From: an uncultured Lachnospiraceae bacterium | GTDB lineage: Bacteria; Bacillota; Clostridia; Lachnospirales; Lachnospiraceae | Direction of reading: 5' to 3' | DNA length: 46,753 bases | NCBI GenBank assembly: GCA_944381505.1 | Contig: CALWLK010000004.1 | Span: forward strand, 1 to 46,753 | Shown: positions 26,155 to 34,559 of the stretch, in pieces | Numbering within the stretch: the stretch's first letter is position 1 | Layout of the letters: the number at the start of each line of letters is the position of its first letter | Program-made: the position numbers and the translations under genes | The notes under the pieces: generated by a model | The model's input: only the letters and a program-made list of their open reading frames with translations | The model's database searches: none | Told to the model about the DNA's origin: nothing

Positions 26155-26192
26155 TGTGTTTTTGATACTTTTATGTGTTTTTGACACTTTTA
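26155..26192 (+). repeat. Two 19-base tandem units upstream of the rimP promoter
   Basis: TGTGTTTTTGATACTTTTA (26155-26173) is followed directly by a copy with one change (26174-26192). Each contains a -35-like TTGATA or TTGACA. They could be duplicated promoter elements or a regulator site. The TTGACA copy has a weak partner TATCAA at 26204. Confidence 0.7.
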
Positions 26193-26196
26193 CCCC

Positions 26197-26224
26197 TTGC
26201 TTTTATCAAAAGAAATGCTATAAT
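26197..26224 (+). promoter_or_regulatory. Promoter of the rimP-nusA-infB operon
   Basis: A perfect extended -10, TGCTATAAT (26216-26224), with TTGCTT (26197-26202) 16 bases before TATAAT. The transcript would begin near 26231. Confidence 0.75.
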
Positions 26225-26248
26225 ATATCCTGATATTGCTGATTGGTT

Positions 26249-26276
26249 TAAGGAGTGGACAGAAGTTCACTCCTTA
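26249..26276 (+). promoter_or_regulatory. Leader hairpin before rimP
   Basis: A 9-bp stem TAAGGAGTG/CACTCCTTA around a 10-base loop at the very 5' end of the predicted operon transcript. It buries an AAGGAG sequence that looks like a ribosome binding site. The true rimP site AAGGGGA (26290) lies outside it. Hairpins at this place are common before rimP in Firmicutes; the function here is not shown. Confidence 0.6.
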
Positions 26277-26307
26277 TAGTTTGCTTTTAAGGGGAAATCA
26301 GAGCACG

Positions 26308-26616
26308 ATGAAGGATTATTTAAAAAGGATCGACGAGTTTCTTTTGCCCTACCTTGAGAAGGAGGGCTATACCTTGGTGAAGACCGAGTTCGTGGAGGAG
26401 GATCACAATTGGTATTTGAGAGCCTACATCGATCTTATGGAGAAGACCGAGGAGAAGGAAGGCGTCGCCATCGAGGACTGCGTGAAGGTATCGCGGAGGC
26501 TGAGTAACTGGCTTGACAAGGAGGACTTTATAAAGGAGGCATATACCTTGGAAGTATGCTCTCCCGGATTTCTAAATCCCCCTTCTGAAATCGAAGGATC
26601 TGAAAATTGTCAATAA
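26308..26616 (+). CDS. rimP: Ribosome maturation factor RimP, truncated
   Basis: A 102-residue protein, while RimP is usually about 150. The N-terminal domain is well kept: DEFLLPYLEKEGYTLV, NWYLRAYID, DCVKVSRRLS and YTLEVCSPG. After SPG the normal frame breaks up and stops after about 15 residues, and the SH3-like C-terminal domain is absent, since nusA begins 19 bases later. In the +1 frame after a C5 run (26578-26582) codons read PLLKSKDLK, which fits the RimP consensus and stays open into nusA. ATG 26308 with AAGGGGA is the start. RimP helps mature the 30S subunit; this copy may be only partly functional or a decaying gene. Confidence 0.75.
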   Translation: MKDYLKRIDEFLLPYLEKEGYTLVKTEFVEEDHNWYLRAYIDLMEKTEEKEGVAIEDCVKVSRRLSNWLDKEDFIKEAYTLEVCSPGFLNPPSEIEGSENCQ

Positions 26617-26635
26617 AGGCGGAGAAAAAAAAAAA

Positions 26636-27898
26636 ATGAACACCGAACTTAAAGAAGCACTGCAATTATTGGGAAAGGAAAGGAACATACCGGAGGACGC
26701 GCTCCTTGAGGCAATAAAGAACTCGCTTCTTATCGCCTGCAAGAATCACTTCGGAAAGGCCGACAACATCACTGTAAATATCGATCCCGACACCTATGAG
26801 TACAAGATACTCCAGCAGAAGGAGACTGTTGAGACTGTGGAGGATCCGGTCCTTCAGATAAGCCTTGCCGACGCAAGGATGATAGAGCCGAAGGCCGAGC
26901 TCGGGGATATCATAAGCATAGAGATAGACTCAAGAAAATTCGGGCGCATAGCCACTCAGAACGCGAAGGGCGTTATAGTCCAGAAGATAAAGGAGGAGGA
27001 GCGCAACTCCGTCTACAATGAATTTGCGGCCCATGAGCACAGCATCATGACGGGAACCGTTCAGCGCTTCATAGGAAAGAACATCTCCATAAATCTCGGA
27101 CAGGCCGACGCCATACTTGCGGAGAGCGAGCAGGTAAAGAGCGAGAGCTACAGGCCCCAGCAGAGGCTCAAGGTCTACGTCATAGAGGTAAAGAACAATC
27201 CCAGAGGCCCCAGGATATCAGTATCCCGCACTCACCCCGACCTTGTGAGATGCCTTTTCGAGCAGGAGGTATCGGAGGTAAAGGACGGCACTGTGGAGAT
27301 AAAGGCCATTGCCAGAGAGGCGGGCTCAAGGACAAAGATGGCTGTTCTTTCCCACGACGAAAATGTTGATCCTGTGGGAGCCTGCGTGGGTGTGAACGGA
27401 GTCAGGGTAAACGCTGTTGTGGACGAGCTTCACGGTGAGAAGATAGACATCATAAACTGGGACGACAATCCCGCATATCTCATAGAGAATGCCTTAAGCC
27501 CCGCAAAGGTCATCTGCGTCGTTGCGGATGAGGACAACAAGGAGGCGAAGGTGATCGTGCCCGACTTCCAGCTCTCCTTGGCAATAGGAAAGGAAGGCCA
27601 GAACGCAAGGCTTGCCGCGAAGCTTACAGGCTACAAGATAGACATAAAATCAGAGACTCAGGCTCAGGAGTCCGGACTCTTTGAGGAGCTGGGAATGGAT
27701 GTTCCTCAGTATGACGAGGACGACGAGTACTACGCCGAGAGGATGGCGGAGAGGCTTTCCGCCGACGCTGAGGAGGCCGAGGCAGATGAGGTCGAAGCCG
27801 ACTACGGCGAGGAAGGCTATGCCGACAGCGACTATGCCGAGGAGGACTATCCGGCAGACTATGACGAGGCTGAAGCCGAGGCGGGAGAGGACGAGTAA
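26636..27898 (+). CDS. nusA: Transcription termination/antitermination factor NusA
   Basis: A 420-residue RNA-polymerase-associated factor. The N-terminal polymerase-binding domain covers about 1-125, the S1 domain about 135-200 (GTVQRFIGKNISINL), followed by KH1 (DPVGACVGVNGVRV) and KH2 (LAIGKEGQNARLAAKLTG). The last 60 residues are an acidic Glu/Asp/Tyr/Ala tail (about 361-420) instead of more structured repeats. The ATG is the end of a run of twelve A following GGCGGAG, a slippage-prone start context. It is the second gene of the operon. Confidence 0.97.
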   Translation: MNTELKEALQLLGKERNIPEDALLEAIKNSLLIACKNHFGKADNITVNIDPDTYEYKILQQKETVETVEDPVLQISLADARMIEPKAELGDIISIEIDSRKFGRIATQNAKGVIVQKIKEEERNSVYNEFAAHEHSIMTGTVQRFIGKNISINLGQADAILAESEQVKSESYRPQQRLKVYVIEVKNNPRGPRISVSRTHPDLVRCLFEQEVSEVKDGTVEIKAIAREAGSRTKMAVLSHDENVDPVGACVGVNGVRVNAVVDELHGEKIDIINWDDNPAYLIENALSPAKVICVVADEDNKEAKVIVPDFQLSLAIGKEGQNARLAAKLTGYKIDIKSETQAQESGLFEELGMDVPQYDEDDEYYAERMAERLSADAEEAEADEVEADYGEEGYADSDYAEEDYPADYDEAEAEAGEDE

Positions 27899-27914
27899 TT
27901 TCGCGGAGAGCATT

Positions 27915-28214
27915 ATGTCGGAGACGAACAGGAAGAAAAAACATATTCCCGGGAGGACCTGCGTAGGCTGCAGGGAGAAAAAGGAAAAATCGGAGCTTTT
28001 AAGGCTCGTTGCGGCGGAGGACGGAAGAGTCCTTCCCGATGAGACGGGGAAGGCCGCAGGGAGAGGGGCGTATCTTTGCAGATGTACCTCATGCCTTGAG
28101 AAGGCCATAAGATCCAAGGCTTTGGACAGGGCACTTAAGCTCACTGTGGTACAGGAAAACAGAGACCGCCTCACAGAGTATTTCTCGGAGAGATTCGGGA
28201 AGAAAGCGGATTAG
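27915..28214 (+). CDS. rnpM: RNase P modulator RnpM (YlxR family)
   Basis: A 99-residue basic protein with the YlxR signature GRTCVGCREKKEKSELLRLV near the N-terminus and the GRGAYLCR block plus a second Cys pair. RnpM of Bacillus binds RNase P RNA and lowers its activity; transfer of that role is by family. The ATG at 27915 follows GGAGAG. It lies in the normal nusA-ylxR-ylxQ-infB order. Confidence 0.92.
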   Translation: MSETNRKKKHIPGRTCVGCREKKEKSELLRLVAAEDGRVLPDETGKAAGRGAYLCRCTSCLEKAIRSKALDRALKLTVVQENRDRLTEYFSERFGKKAD

Positions 28215-28234
28215 GAAAATACCGGAGTTTTTGT

Positions 28235-28573
28235 ATGAATGATATAGAGAGAAAGAGAGTTTACGGGCTGATCGGCCTTTGTGCCAAGGCAAGGAAGCTG
28301 GTCTCGGGAGAATTCAGCACCGAGAGGTCTGTAAAAAGCGGAAAAGCCCGGCTCGTTATCGTGGCGAGCGACGCCTCCGACAATACCAAGAAGAAGTTTT
28401 CGGATATGTCGGAATTCAGGAAGGTCCCCTTCATCTCGGATCTGTGCGACAGGGATACACTGGGACACATAATAGGCAGAGGCTTCAGAGCCTCGGTGGC
28501 GGTGGAGGACGCAGGGCTTTCCAAGAGAATATTATCGCTGATAAACGGAGGGAATGAGAATGGGAACAGATAA
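28235..28573 (+). CDS. L7Ae-family ribosomal protein YlxQ
   Basis: A 112-residue RNA-binding protein of the L7Ae/L30e/S12e family. Visible are the opening [30 protein letters not shown] and a final GHIIGR block. It probably binds kink-turn RNA. It overlaps the infB start by 14 bases. Role outside the operon context is unknown. Confidence 0.9.
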   Translation: MNDIERKRVYGLIGLCAKARKLVSGEFSTERSVKSGKARLVIVASDASDNTKKKFSDMSEFRKVPFISDLCDRDTLGHIIGRGFRASVAVEDAGLSKRILSLINGGNENGNR

Positions 28574-31085
28574 GAATGAAGATATAAAAAAGCCGCAGGG
28601 AACGGACGGCGCGGCGAAGGCACCTGCAAAGAAAAAGCTCAGTGTGGTATTCCGTTCTCAGAACTCACAGAGTATGAAGGAGCTCCCCAAGGGCCTTAGA
28701 AAGGCTGTATCGGGGGAGCAGGGCGCAAAGGCTAAAAGCCCTGCTTCAAGGGAGCCTCAGAAGAAGGGCCCCAGGCCCCTGCCTCCGGGAACAAAGCCCG
28801 TAAAGCCTGCTGTCTACGGTGAGGAGAAGCCCGTGCACAGAAGACCGGAGGATACGGTGAAAGCGGTTCCCGCTCAGGGAGCAAGGCGTCCCGAGGGAGA
28901 GCAGAGAGCTTCCGATCAGACAGCAAAGCCTCGCTTCGACTCAAGACAAAAGGGAGAGTTTAAGGAGCGCGCCGACAGGCCTCAGTCAAAGCCCGGATTC
29001 CGCAAAAACGGAGCTGAGGGACAGAGGTCTGATGATGGCGAGCAGAAGAGGGGCGGTTTCTCACAGAAGGGAGAGGGAAGGCCCGGCGACAGAAGGAGAG
29101 GCACAAAGCCCGGGTCAAGGGACAATGCCCCCGCCTTTGAGGAGCCCTCGTCAAAGCCCTCTCAGAGCAGGACAAAAAATAACCGCACCTCGGACAAGAA
29201 GCACGACAAGAAGGACAAGTACAAGGACGATATCAGCGACGTAAAGCTTCAGAAGCCGGGAAAGGGAGCCTTCATAAAGCCCGAGCCTAAGAAGGAGAAG
29301 CCCGAGGAGGATATAAAGGTCATAGTCCTTCCCGAGAGCCTCACCATAAGAGAGCTCGCAGAGAAGCTCAAGGTCCAGCCCTCCATCATTGTAAAAAAGC
29401 TCTTCCTTCAGGGAAAGATGGTGACTCCTAACACGGATCTCTCCTACGAGGAGGCGGAGGAGATTGCCATGGAGTACGACATCCTCTGCGAGAAGGAGGA
29501 GAAGATAGACGTTATCGCCGAGCTTCTTAAGGAGGACGAGGAGGACGAGAAGGACATGGTTCAGAGAAGCCCCGTCGTATGCGTGATGGGACATGTAGAC
29601 CATGGAAAGACCTCGCTTCTCGACGCCATAAGGCAAACGAACGTCACAGCCAGAGAGGCCGGAGGCATTACCCAGCATATCGGAGCGTCTGTGGTAAGGG
29701 TAGGAGACAGAAAGATAACCTTCCTTGACACACCCGGTCACGAGGCCTTCACCGCTATGAGAATGAGAGGCGCCCAGTCCACAGATATCGCCATACTGGT
29801 GGTTGCTGCGGATGACGGAGTTAAGCCTCAGACCATAGAGGCCATAAACCATGCGAAGGCTGCGGGAGTTGAGATAGTAGTAGCCATAAACAAGATAGAC
29901 AAGCCTGCCGCAAATATAGACAGAGTAAAGCAGGAGCTGGCGGAGCAGGGACTCATAGCAGAGGATTGGGGAGGCTCCACCACAATGGTGCCCGTCTCCG
30001 CAAAGTCCCGCGAGGGAATAGGAGATCTCCTTGAGATGGTACTTCTGGAGGCGGATGTATTGGAACTCAAGGCAAATCCTAACCGTAAAGCCAGAGGTAT
30101 AGTGATAGAGGCCGAGTTGGATAAGGGAAGGGGCCCTGTGGCCACAGTCCTTGTCCAGAAGGGTACACTTAAGGTGGGCGACAATATAGCCGCGGGAGCT
30201 TCCTACGGCAAGGTAAGAGCCATGATAGACGACAAGGGCGGCAGAGTGAAGAAGGCCGGACCCTCTACTCCTGTGGAGATACTGGGACTTAGCGATGTTC
30301 CCAATGCGGGAGAGGTGTTCATGGTCTGCGACAATGAGAAGGATGCGAGAAATATCGCGGAGACCTTCATCTCCGAGAACAAGAACAAGCTTCTTGAGGA
30401 GACAAAGCAGAAGATGAACCTTGACGACCTCTTTGACCAGATAAAGGCGGGAAATGTCAAGGAGCTTCCCATAATCATAAAGGCGGACGTACAGGGCTCC
30501 GTGGAGGCTGTGAAGCAGTCCCTCTACAAGCTCTCAAACGACGAGGTGGCGGTAAATGTCATCCACTCAGGCGTGGGCGCCGTGAACGAGTCGGACGTGA
30601 ACCTTGCTTCGGCTTCAAACGCCATCATCATAGGCTTCAATATAAAGCCCGATGCCACGGCAAAGAGCATTGCTGAGCAGGAGAAGGTGGACATAAGGCT
30701 CTACAAGGTCATCTATCAGGCCATAGAGGACGTGGAGGCAGCCCTCACCGGAATGCTTGCTCCCGTGTACGAGGAGAAGATAATAGGACACGCTATAGTG
30801 AGACAGCTGTTTAAGGCCTCGGGAGTGGGAACCATTGCGGGCTCCTACGTTACCGACGGACAGGTGGAGAGGGGCGCGAGCGCCCGCATATTCAGAGGCA
30901 AGGACAAGCTCTTTGAGGGCCCTATAGCTTCTGTAAAGAGATTTAAGGATGACGTCAAGGAAGTAAAGACAGGCTTTGAGTGCGGACTTGTATTCGAGGG
31001 CTTCTCGGATCTTGCGGAGGACGATAATATCGAGGTCTTCAAGATGGTGGAGGTTCCCAGGACCGCAAAGAAGCAGAATGGATAA
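28560..31085 (+). CDS. infB: Translation initiation factor IF-2
   Basis: An 841-residue GTPase that places initiator tRNA on the 30S subunit. Residues 1 to about 255 are a long, basic, low-complexity tail rich in Lys, Arg, Pro and Gly. An IF2-N domain follows ([15 protein letters not shown]). The G domain has GHVDHGKT (344-351), DTPGHEAF and NKIDK. Domains II to IV follow in normal order. ATG 28560 is chosen because GGAGGG lies seven bases before it; an ATG two codons earlier is too close to the site. Confidence 0.97.
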   Translation: MGTDKNEDIKKPQGTDGAAKAPAKKKLSVVFRSQNSQSMKELPKGLRKAVSGEQGAKAKSPASREPQKKGPRPLPPGTKPVKPAVYGEEKPVHRRPEDTVKAVPAQGARRPEGEQRASDQTAKPRFDSRQKGEFKERADRPQSKPGFRKNGAEGQRSDDGEQKRGGFSQKGEGRPGDRRRGTKPGSRDNAPAFEEPSSKPSQSRTKNNRTSDKKHDKKDKYKDDISDVKLQKPGKGAFIKPEPKKEKPEEDIKVIVLPESLTIRELAEKLKVQPSIIVKKLFLQGKMVTPNTDLSYEEAEEIAMEYDILCEKEEKIDVIAELLKEDEEDEKDMVQRSPVVCVMGHVDHGKTSLLDAIRQTNVTAREAGGITQHIGASVVRVGDRKITFLDTPGHEAFTAMRMRGAQSTDIAILVVAADDGVKPQTIEAINHAKAAGVEIVVAINKIDKPAANIDRVKQELAEQGLIAEDWGGSTTMVPVSAKSREGIGDLLEMVLLEADVLELKANPNRKARGIVIEAELDKGRGPVATVLVQKGTLKVGDNIAAGASYGKVRAMIDDKGGRVKKAGPSTPVEILGLSDVPNAGEVFMVCDNEKDARNIAETFISENKNKLLEETKQKMNLDDLFDQIKAGNVKELPIIIKADVQGSVEAVKQSLYKLSNDEVAVNVIHSGVGAVNESDVNLASASNAIIIGFNIKPDATAKSIAEQEKVDIRLYKVIYQAIEDVEAALTGMLAPVYEEKIIGHAIVRQLFKASGVGTIAGSYVTDGQVERGASARIFRGKDKLFEGPIASVKRFKDDVKEVKTGFECGLVFEGFSDLAEDDNIEVFKMVEVPRTAKKQNG

Positions 31086-31091
31086 CAGGTT

Positions 31092-31490
31092 ATGAAAAAA
31101 GGCAGCATAAAAAACAACAGGATAAACGGAGAGGTGATGCGCGAGCTCTCCTGCATTATAAGAGACGAGGTGAAGGATCCCAGGATTGATCCTCTCCTCA
31201 GCATTACCCACGTGGAGGTCACTCCGGATCTGCAGTTCTGCAAATGCTATATCTCGACTCTCGGCGGAGACAATTCTATGAAGAGGACCATCGAGGGGCT
31301 GAAAAATGCAGAGGGCTATATAAGGAGAGAGCTTGCTCACAGAGTGAATCTCAGAAAGACTCCGATAATACAGTTCATAGAGGACAGAAGCATTGAGTAC
31401 GGAGTCAACATGAGCCGAATGATAGACGAGGTGGCCCAAAAGGATAGGGAAAAAGGAAGCGCAGAGCCTTATGATGAAGGAGAAGTTTAA
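31092..31490 (+). CDS. rbfA: Ribosome-binding factor A
   Basis: A 132-residue KH-type protein that helps 16S rRNA maturation. Seen are the N-terminal RINGEVMRELSCIIRDEVKDPR helix, the SITHVEVTPDLQFCKCYIS strand pair and the closing LRKTPIIQFIEDRSIEYG block. It begins six bases after infB and overlaps the next gene by 20 bases. Confidence 0.95.
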   Translation: MKKGSIKNNRINGEVMRELSCIIRDEVKDPRIDPLLSITHVEVTPDLQFCKCYISTLGGDNSMKRTIEGLKNAEGYIRRELAHRVNLRKTPIIQFIEDRSIEYGVNMSRMIDEVAQKDREKGSAEPYDEGEV

Positions 31491-32442
31491 CGAGCTTTTG
31501 CGGCAGGCGGAAAGCATATGCGTGTTGGGGCACATAAGCCCTGACGGAGACTGTGCCGGTTCCACCCTTGGCGTGTACAATTACATAGAAAATATTTGCG
31601 AGAAGGACGGCCTTCGAAAGAAGGTCAAAGTATATCTGGAGGAGCTCTCGGATAAATTCGCATATTTACCCGGATACAGCGGGATATGCCACGACACCGA
31701 GGAGAAGGAGAGCTATGAGCTTGCGGTGGTGTGCGACTGCGGAGATTTCGGAAGGCTCGGCAAATATATGAGGTACGCAAAGGAGGCGAAAAGCGTATTC
31801 TGCGCGGACCATCATATAACAAATTCGGGCTTCGGAGACAACTCCGTAATAAAGCCTGATGCCTCCTCCACCTGCGAGGTGGTCTATGACCTCTTTGATG
31901 AGGCGTATATAGACAAGGACGTGGCCGAGTGCATATATACGGGGATAGTCCACGACACGGGAGTGTTCAGGTATTCCTGTACCTCGGGGCACACTATGTC
32001 CATTGCCGGAAAGTGCATGGACAAGGGTATAGACTTCGGAAGCATAATAGACGACAGCTTTTTCTCCATGAGCTTTCAGCAGAAAAAGATATTGGCGAAG
32101 GTCCTCACGGACAGTGCCCTCTCGGAGGATGGAAAGATAGTGACGGCCTACGTGAATTCCGCGGACATGAAGGCATTTTCCGTGGGCAAGAAGGATATGG
32201 ACGGTATAATCGACGAGCTGAGGACCACGGGAGGCGTACTCTGCGCCATATTCATGTACCAGATGATAAACGGGCAGTACAAGATAAGCATGCGCTCAAA
32301 TACAGACGAGCTTGATGTAAGCACTGTGGCGGCGTTCTTCGGCGGAGGCGGCCATGTGAGGGCTGCCGGATGCTCTCTCTCGGGAAAGCCTGAGGACATC
32401 ATTGCAAAGCTCACAGAGAGGATCCGTCTCCAGATAGGATAA
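31471..32442 (+). CDS. nrnA: DHH/DHHA1 phosphoesterase (NrnA-like oligoribonuclease/pAp phosphatase)
   Basis: A 323-residue protein with the DHH family motifs: SPDGDCAGS (24-31), VCDCGDFG, ADHHITN with Asp113-His114-His115, and a C-terminal DHHA1 motif GGGHVRAAG. NrnA removes nucleotides from short RNA (and pGpG in some organisms) and hydrolyses pAp. Position after rbfA is standard. Because pGpG is the breakdown product of c-di-GMP, a link to the upstream GGDEF gene is possible but not shown. Confidence 0.92.
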   Translation: MMKEKFNELLRQAESICVLGHISPDGDCAGSTLGVYNYIENICEKDGLRKKVKVYLEELSDKFAYLPGYSGICHDTEEKESYELAVVCDCGDFGRLGKYMRYAKEAKSVFCADHHITNSGFGDNSVIKPDASSTCEVVYDLFDEAYIDKDVAECIYTGIVHDTGVFRYSCTSGHTMSIAGKCMDKGIDFGSIIDDSFFSMSFQQKKILAKVLTDSALSEDGKIVTAYVNSADMKAFSVGKKDMDGIIDELRTTGGVLCAIFMYQMINGQYKISMRSNTDELDVSTVAAFFGGGGHVRAAGCSLSGKPEDIIAKLTERIRLQIG

Positions 32443-32443
32443 G

Positions 32444-34135
32444 ATGACGAAAAATATATACAACGGATTTTTAAACGTATACAAAGAAAAGGGCTGGACC
32501 TCCATGGATGTGGTGGCAAAGCTCCGAGGCATCCTGGGGATGCGAAAGATAGGACACGGCGGCACCCTTGACCCGATGGCGGAAGGGGTGCTTCCTGTTG
32601 CATTGGGGAAAGCCACGAAGCAGATAGACGCTGTGACTGAGGGCACGAAGACTTATGTTTGCGGGATGCTTATAGGCACGGTGACTGACACTCAGGACAT
32701 AACCGGAACTCCTGTAAAAAAGGCGACGGAGTCCGAGCTCTGTGAGTGGCAAAACCTTGAGGGAGACCGGCTCTCGGAGCACATAGCCGAGGCGGTAAAG
32801 AGCTTTGAGGGGGAGTACGAGCAGCTTACCCCCATGTACTCCGCGAGGAAGGTCAACGGCAGAAAACTCTACGAATATGCCAGAGAGGGCAGAGAAGTAG
32901 AGCGAAAGACAAAAAAGATAACGATTGATAATATTGTAATAGAAAAAATAGATTTTCCTCATGTGGTTATGACTGTAACCTGCAGTAAAGGTACTTATAT
33001 CAGGACTCTTTGCCACGACATAGGTGAAAAACTCGGTATAGGAGCCTGCATGGAATCCCTTGTGAGGACGAAGGTCGGAAGATTTTCCATTGAAAACGCG
33101 CTTAGGCTTTCCGACATAGAAAGGCTTCGGGATGAAAAGAGGGTGGACGAGGCCCTTGAAGTAGAGACCGACACGGCCGTGGCAATAGGAAAATTTGACG
33201 GCAGCCACTCCGGGCACAAAAAGCTCTTCAAAGAACTCATAAGGGATGCGGAAGGGCTCAGGCTCAAGACCTGCGCCGTGGTCTTCGATATGAACAGAAA
33301 GAATCTCAACAGCCTCGAGGACAGAAAGTCCGAGATATATGATCTGGGCATAGATTACGTGATGGGGCTTCCCTTTACCGACGAGCTCAGAAACATGGGA
33401 GCTGAGGATTTCGTGAGGGAGATACTCATAGGCAAATACCGGATGAAGCATATCTGCGCGGGACCTGACATAAGCTTCGGTTACAACAAGGAGGGAAATG
33501 CAGAGCTCCTTGAAAGCCTGTCTGAAAAGTACGGCTATAGCGTACACATCATAGAAAAGCTCACAGAGTACAACAGGGAGGTAAGCTCGAGCTTCATAAA
33601 GGAGGAGCTCTCTGAGGGAAATATGGAGAGAGTAAACGAGCTTCTGGGCTACAATTTTTCTTTCACGGGAACTGTGGTACACGGGAGGCATCTGGGAGAG
33701 ACGGTGCTCGGCTTCCCCACCATGAACCTCATAGTTGACAAGGAGAGGATGCTTCCACCCTTCGGAGTGTATGCAGTGAGGGTGTTCTTGTACCCTGATA
33801 CCGGGAGGCCGGGAGCCTGTGCAAAGTCCTTGCAGGGAGGAAAAGCAGGGAGACCGGGTGAGCCCTTGCTCATGTACGGGATAGCAAACCTCGGATTAAA
33901 GCCCACGGTGTCAGACGAGCCCGACTATGACCCTGAGAGAGTGGATCTCGAGACCAATGTGTTCGGTTTCTCGGGGGATGCCTACGGAAGGCGGATAAAG
34001 GTGGAGCTTTTGAGCTTCATAAGGCCCGAGAAAAAGTTCGGAAGCCTTGAGGAGGTGCGGGAGCAGCTTCTCAAGAAGGATATAGGGAGGGCAAAGGAGA
34101 TACTGAAAGAAAAATATAGTATAGAGCAGTTCTGA
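32444..34135 (+). CDS. Fused tRNA pseudouridine-55 synthase TruB / riboflavin kinase-FAD synthetase RibF
   Basis: A 563-residue fusion of two enzymes usually made separately. Residues 1 to about 240 are TruB, with GHGGTLDPMAEGVLPVA and catalytic Asp43, the PMYSARKVNGRKLYEYAREG block and SKGTYIRTLCHD. Residues about 245-563 are RibF: the adenylyltransferase GKFDGSHSGH motif, the GPDISFG block, then the flavokinase domain with GRHLGETVLGFPTMNL. An unusual Gly/Pro/Lys-rich insert follows the YAVRVF strand in the kinase part. There is no internal stop or start signal between the halves. Both enzymes should work; one polypeptide makes FMN/FAD and modifies U55 of tRNA. Confidence 0.93.
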   Translation: MTKNIYNGFLNVYKEKGWTSMDVVAKLRGILGMRKIGHGGTLDPMAEGVLPVALGKATKQIDAVTEGTKTYVCGMLIGTVTDTQDITGTPVKKATESELCEWQNLEGDRLSEHIAEAVKSFEGEYEQLTPMYSARKVNGRKLYEYAREGREVERKTKKITIDNIVIEKIDFPHVVMTVTCSKGTYIRTLCHDIGEKLGIGACMESLVRTKVGRFSIENALRLSDIERLRDEKRVDEALEVETDTAVAIGKFDGSHSGHKKLFKELIRDAEGLRLKTCAVVFDMNRKNLNSLEDRKSEIYDLGIDYVMGLPFTDELRNMGAEDFVREILIGKYRMKHICAGPDISFGYNKEGNAELLESLSEKYGYSVHIIEKLTEYNREVSSSFIKEELSEGNMERVNELLGYNFSFTGTVVHGRHLGETVLGFPTMNLIVDKERMLPPFGVYAVRVFLYPDTGRPGACAKSLQGGKAGRPGEPLLMYGIANLGLKPTVSDEPDYDPERVDLETNVFGFSGDAYGRRIKVELLSFIRPEKKFGSLEEVREQLLKKDIGRAKEILKEKYSIEQF

Positions 34136-34167
34136 GCTTGAAGAAGCCCTGTAAAATAATTTCCGGA

Positions 34168-34193
34168 AGTACCCATGACAGAGTGGATGCCTC
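34168..34193 (+). repeat. 5' arm of a split inverted repeat flanking the toxin gene
   Basis: AGTACCCA (34168-34175) and AGTGGATGCCTC (34182-34193) are exactly complementary to TGGGTACT (34421-34428) and GAGGCATCCACT (34402-34413) on the other side of the toxin gene. A transcript covering both sides could fold back on itself, and the antisense RNA carries the same sequence as this arm. Confidence 0.8.
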
Positions 34194-34225
34194 CGAACTA
34201 CATACAGGGGGGGGAGGTGGTGCTT

Positions 34226-34342
34226 ATGACAGCATTTGAGATGATCTCGGTTATCTTAGCCGTTGCGTCCTTAATGGTCGCAGTCGGTATGTTCATAGTC
34301 GCACTGCTTACCTTTCTCGACAAGAGGAATAAGCGTAAATAA
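34226..34342 (+). CDS. Holin-like type I toxin (38 residues)
   Basis: A tiny hydrophobic protein opening with MTAFEMISVILAVASL and continuing through one membrane helix to the basic, charged end DKRNKRK. The N-terminal MTxFE pattern, single helix and polar tail match the putative holin-like toxin family found in Firmicutes. A strong GGAGGTGG site (34213-34220), partly made of a G8 run, lies before the ATG. A convergent RNA with a perfect promoter overlaps the 3' end, as in type I toxin-antitoxin loci. Excess peptide is expected to disturb the membrane. The gene is easily missed by size cut-offs. Confidence 0.85.
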   Translation: MTAFEMISVILAVASLMVAVGMFIVALLTFLDKRNKRK

Positions 34343-34390
34343 AAACGCCACCCTGTCTGCCAACAGGGTGGCAGTGTCTTTTATAGACAC
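34337..34390. terminator. Two-way terminator shared by the toxin mRNA and the antisense RNA
   Basis: A perfect 10-bp stem, GCCACCCTGT (34347-34356) with ACAGGGTGGC (34363-34372), and a six-base loop. On the minus strand it is followed by GTTTTTATTT, a strong terminator for the antisense RNA. On the plus strand only AGTGTCTTTT follows, so toxin transcripts may partly read through into a second small hairpin (GTGTCT/AGACAC, 34374-34390). Confidence 0.8.
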
Positions 34391-34436
34391 ATAATCCACT
34401 TGAGGCATCCACTTTTGGAGTGGGTACTTTCTTTTC
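34337..34436 (-). ncRNA. Predicted antisense RNA antitoxin
   Basis: About 100 bases from a start near 34436 to the terminator T-run near 34337. It overlaps the toxin mRNA 3' end, with only the last few codon bases inside the coding region. It contains a small hairpin CCACT/AGTGG near its 5' end and the AGTGGATGCCTC element also seen in the toxin leader. Layout matches a type I antitoxin. Not tested by expression. Confidence 0.75.
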
Positions 34437-34442
34437 ATCTTT

Positions 34443-34471
34443 ATTATACTTAACATAGACCTGAAATTCAA
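34443..34471 (-). promoter_or_regulatory. Promoter of the antisense RNA
   Basis: On the minus strand, TTGAAT (34466-34471), a 17-base spacer and a perfect TATAAT (34443-34448). Nothing protein-coding follows in a normal arrangement, so the promoter most likely drives the short RNA. Confidence 0.8.
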
Positions 34472-34494
34472 GCAAATATGTGAAAAATAGGGAA

Positions 34495-34523
34495 TTGACA
34501 TTCCGGCTCACTGATGATAAACT
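34495..34523 (+). promoter_or_regulatory. rpsO promoter
   Basis: A perfect TTGACA (34495-34500), 17 bases, and TAAACT (34518-34523). The predicted rpsO leader is about 100 bases, long enough for control by S15. It lies about 25 bases from the divergent antisense promoter. Confidence 0.75.
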
Positions 34524-34559
34524 CTAACAGTTGAATCGCCCGGGCACGGTCTTTAGGAA

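Noticed and set aside
27681-27914. A longer N-terminus for RnpM reaching into nusA
   Set aside because: The extension is the out-of-frame image of the acidic nusA tail; ATG 27915 has a proper GGAGAG and gives the family length.
34271-34511. Reverse open frames of 67-76 codons overlapping the toxin locus
   Set aside because: They run across the antisense promoter and terminator, lack ribosome sites and resemble no family; the RNA explanation fits better.
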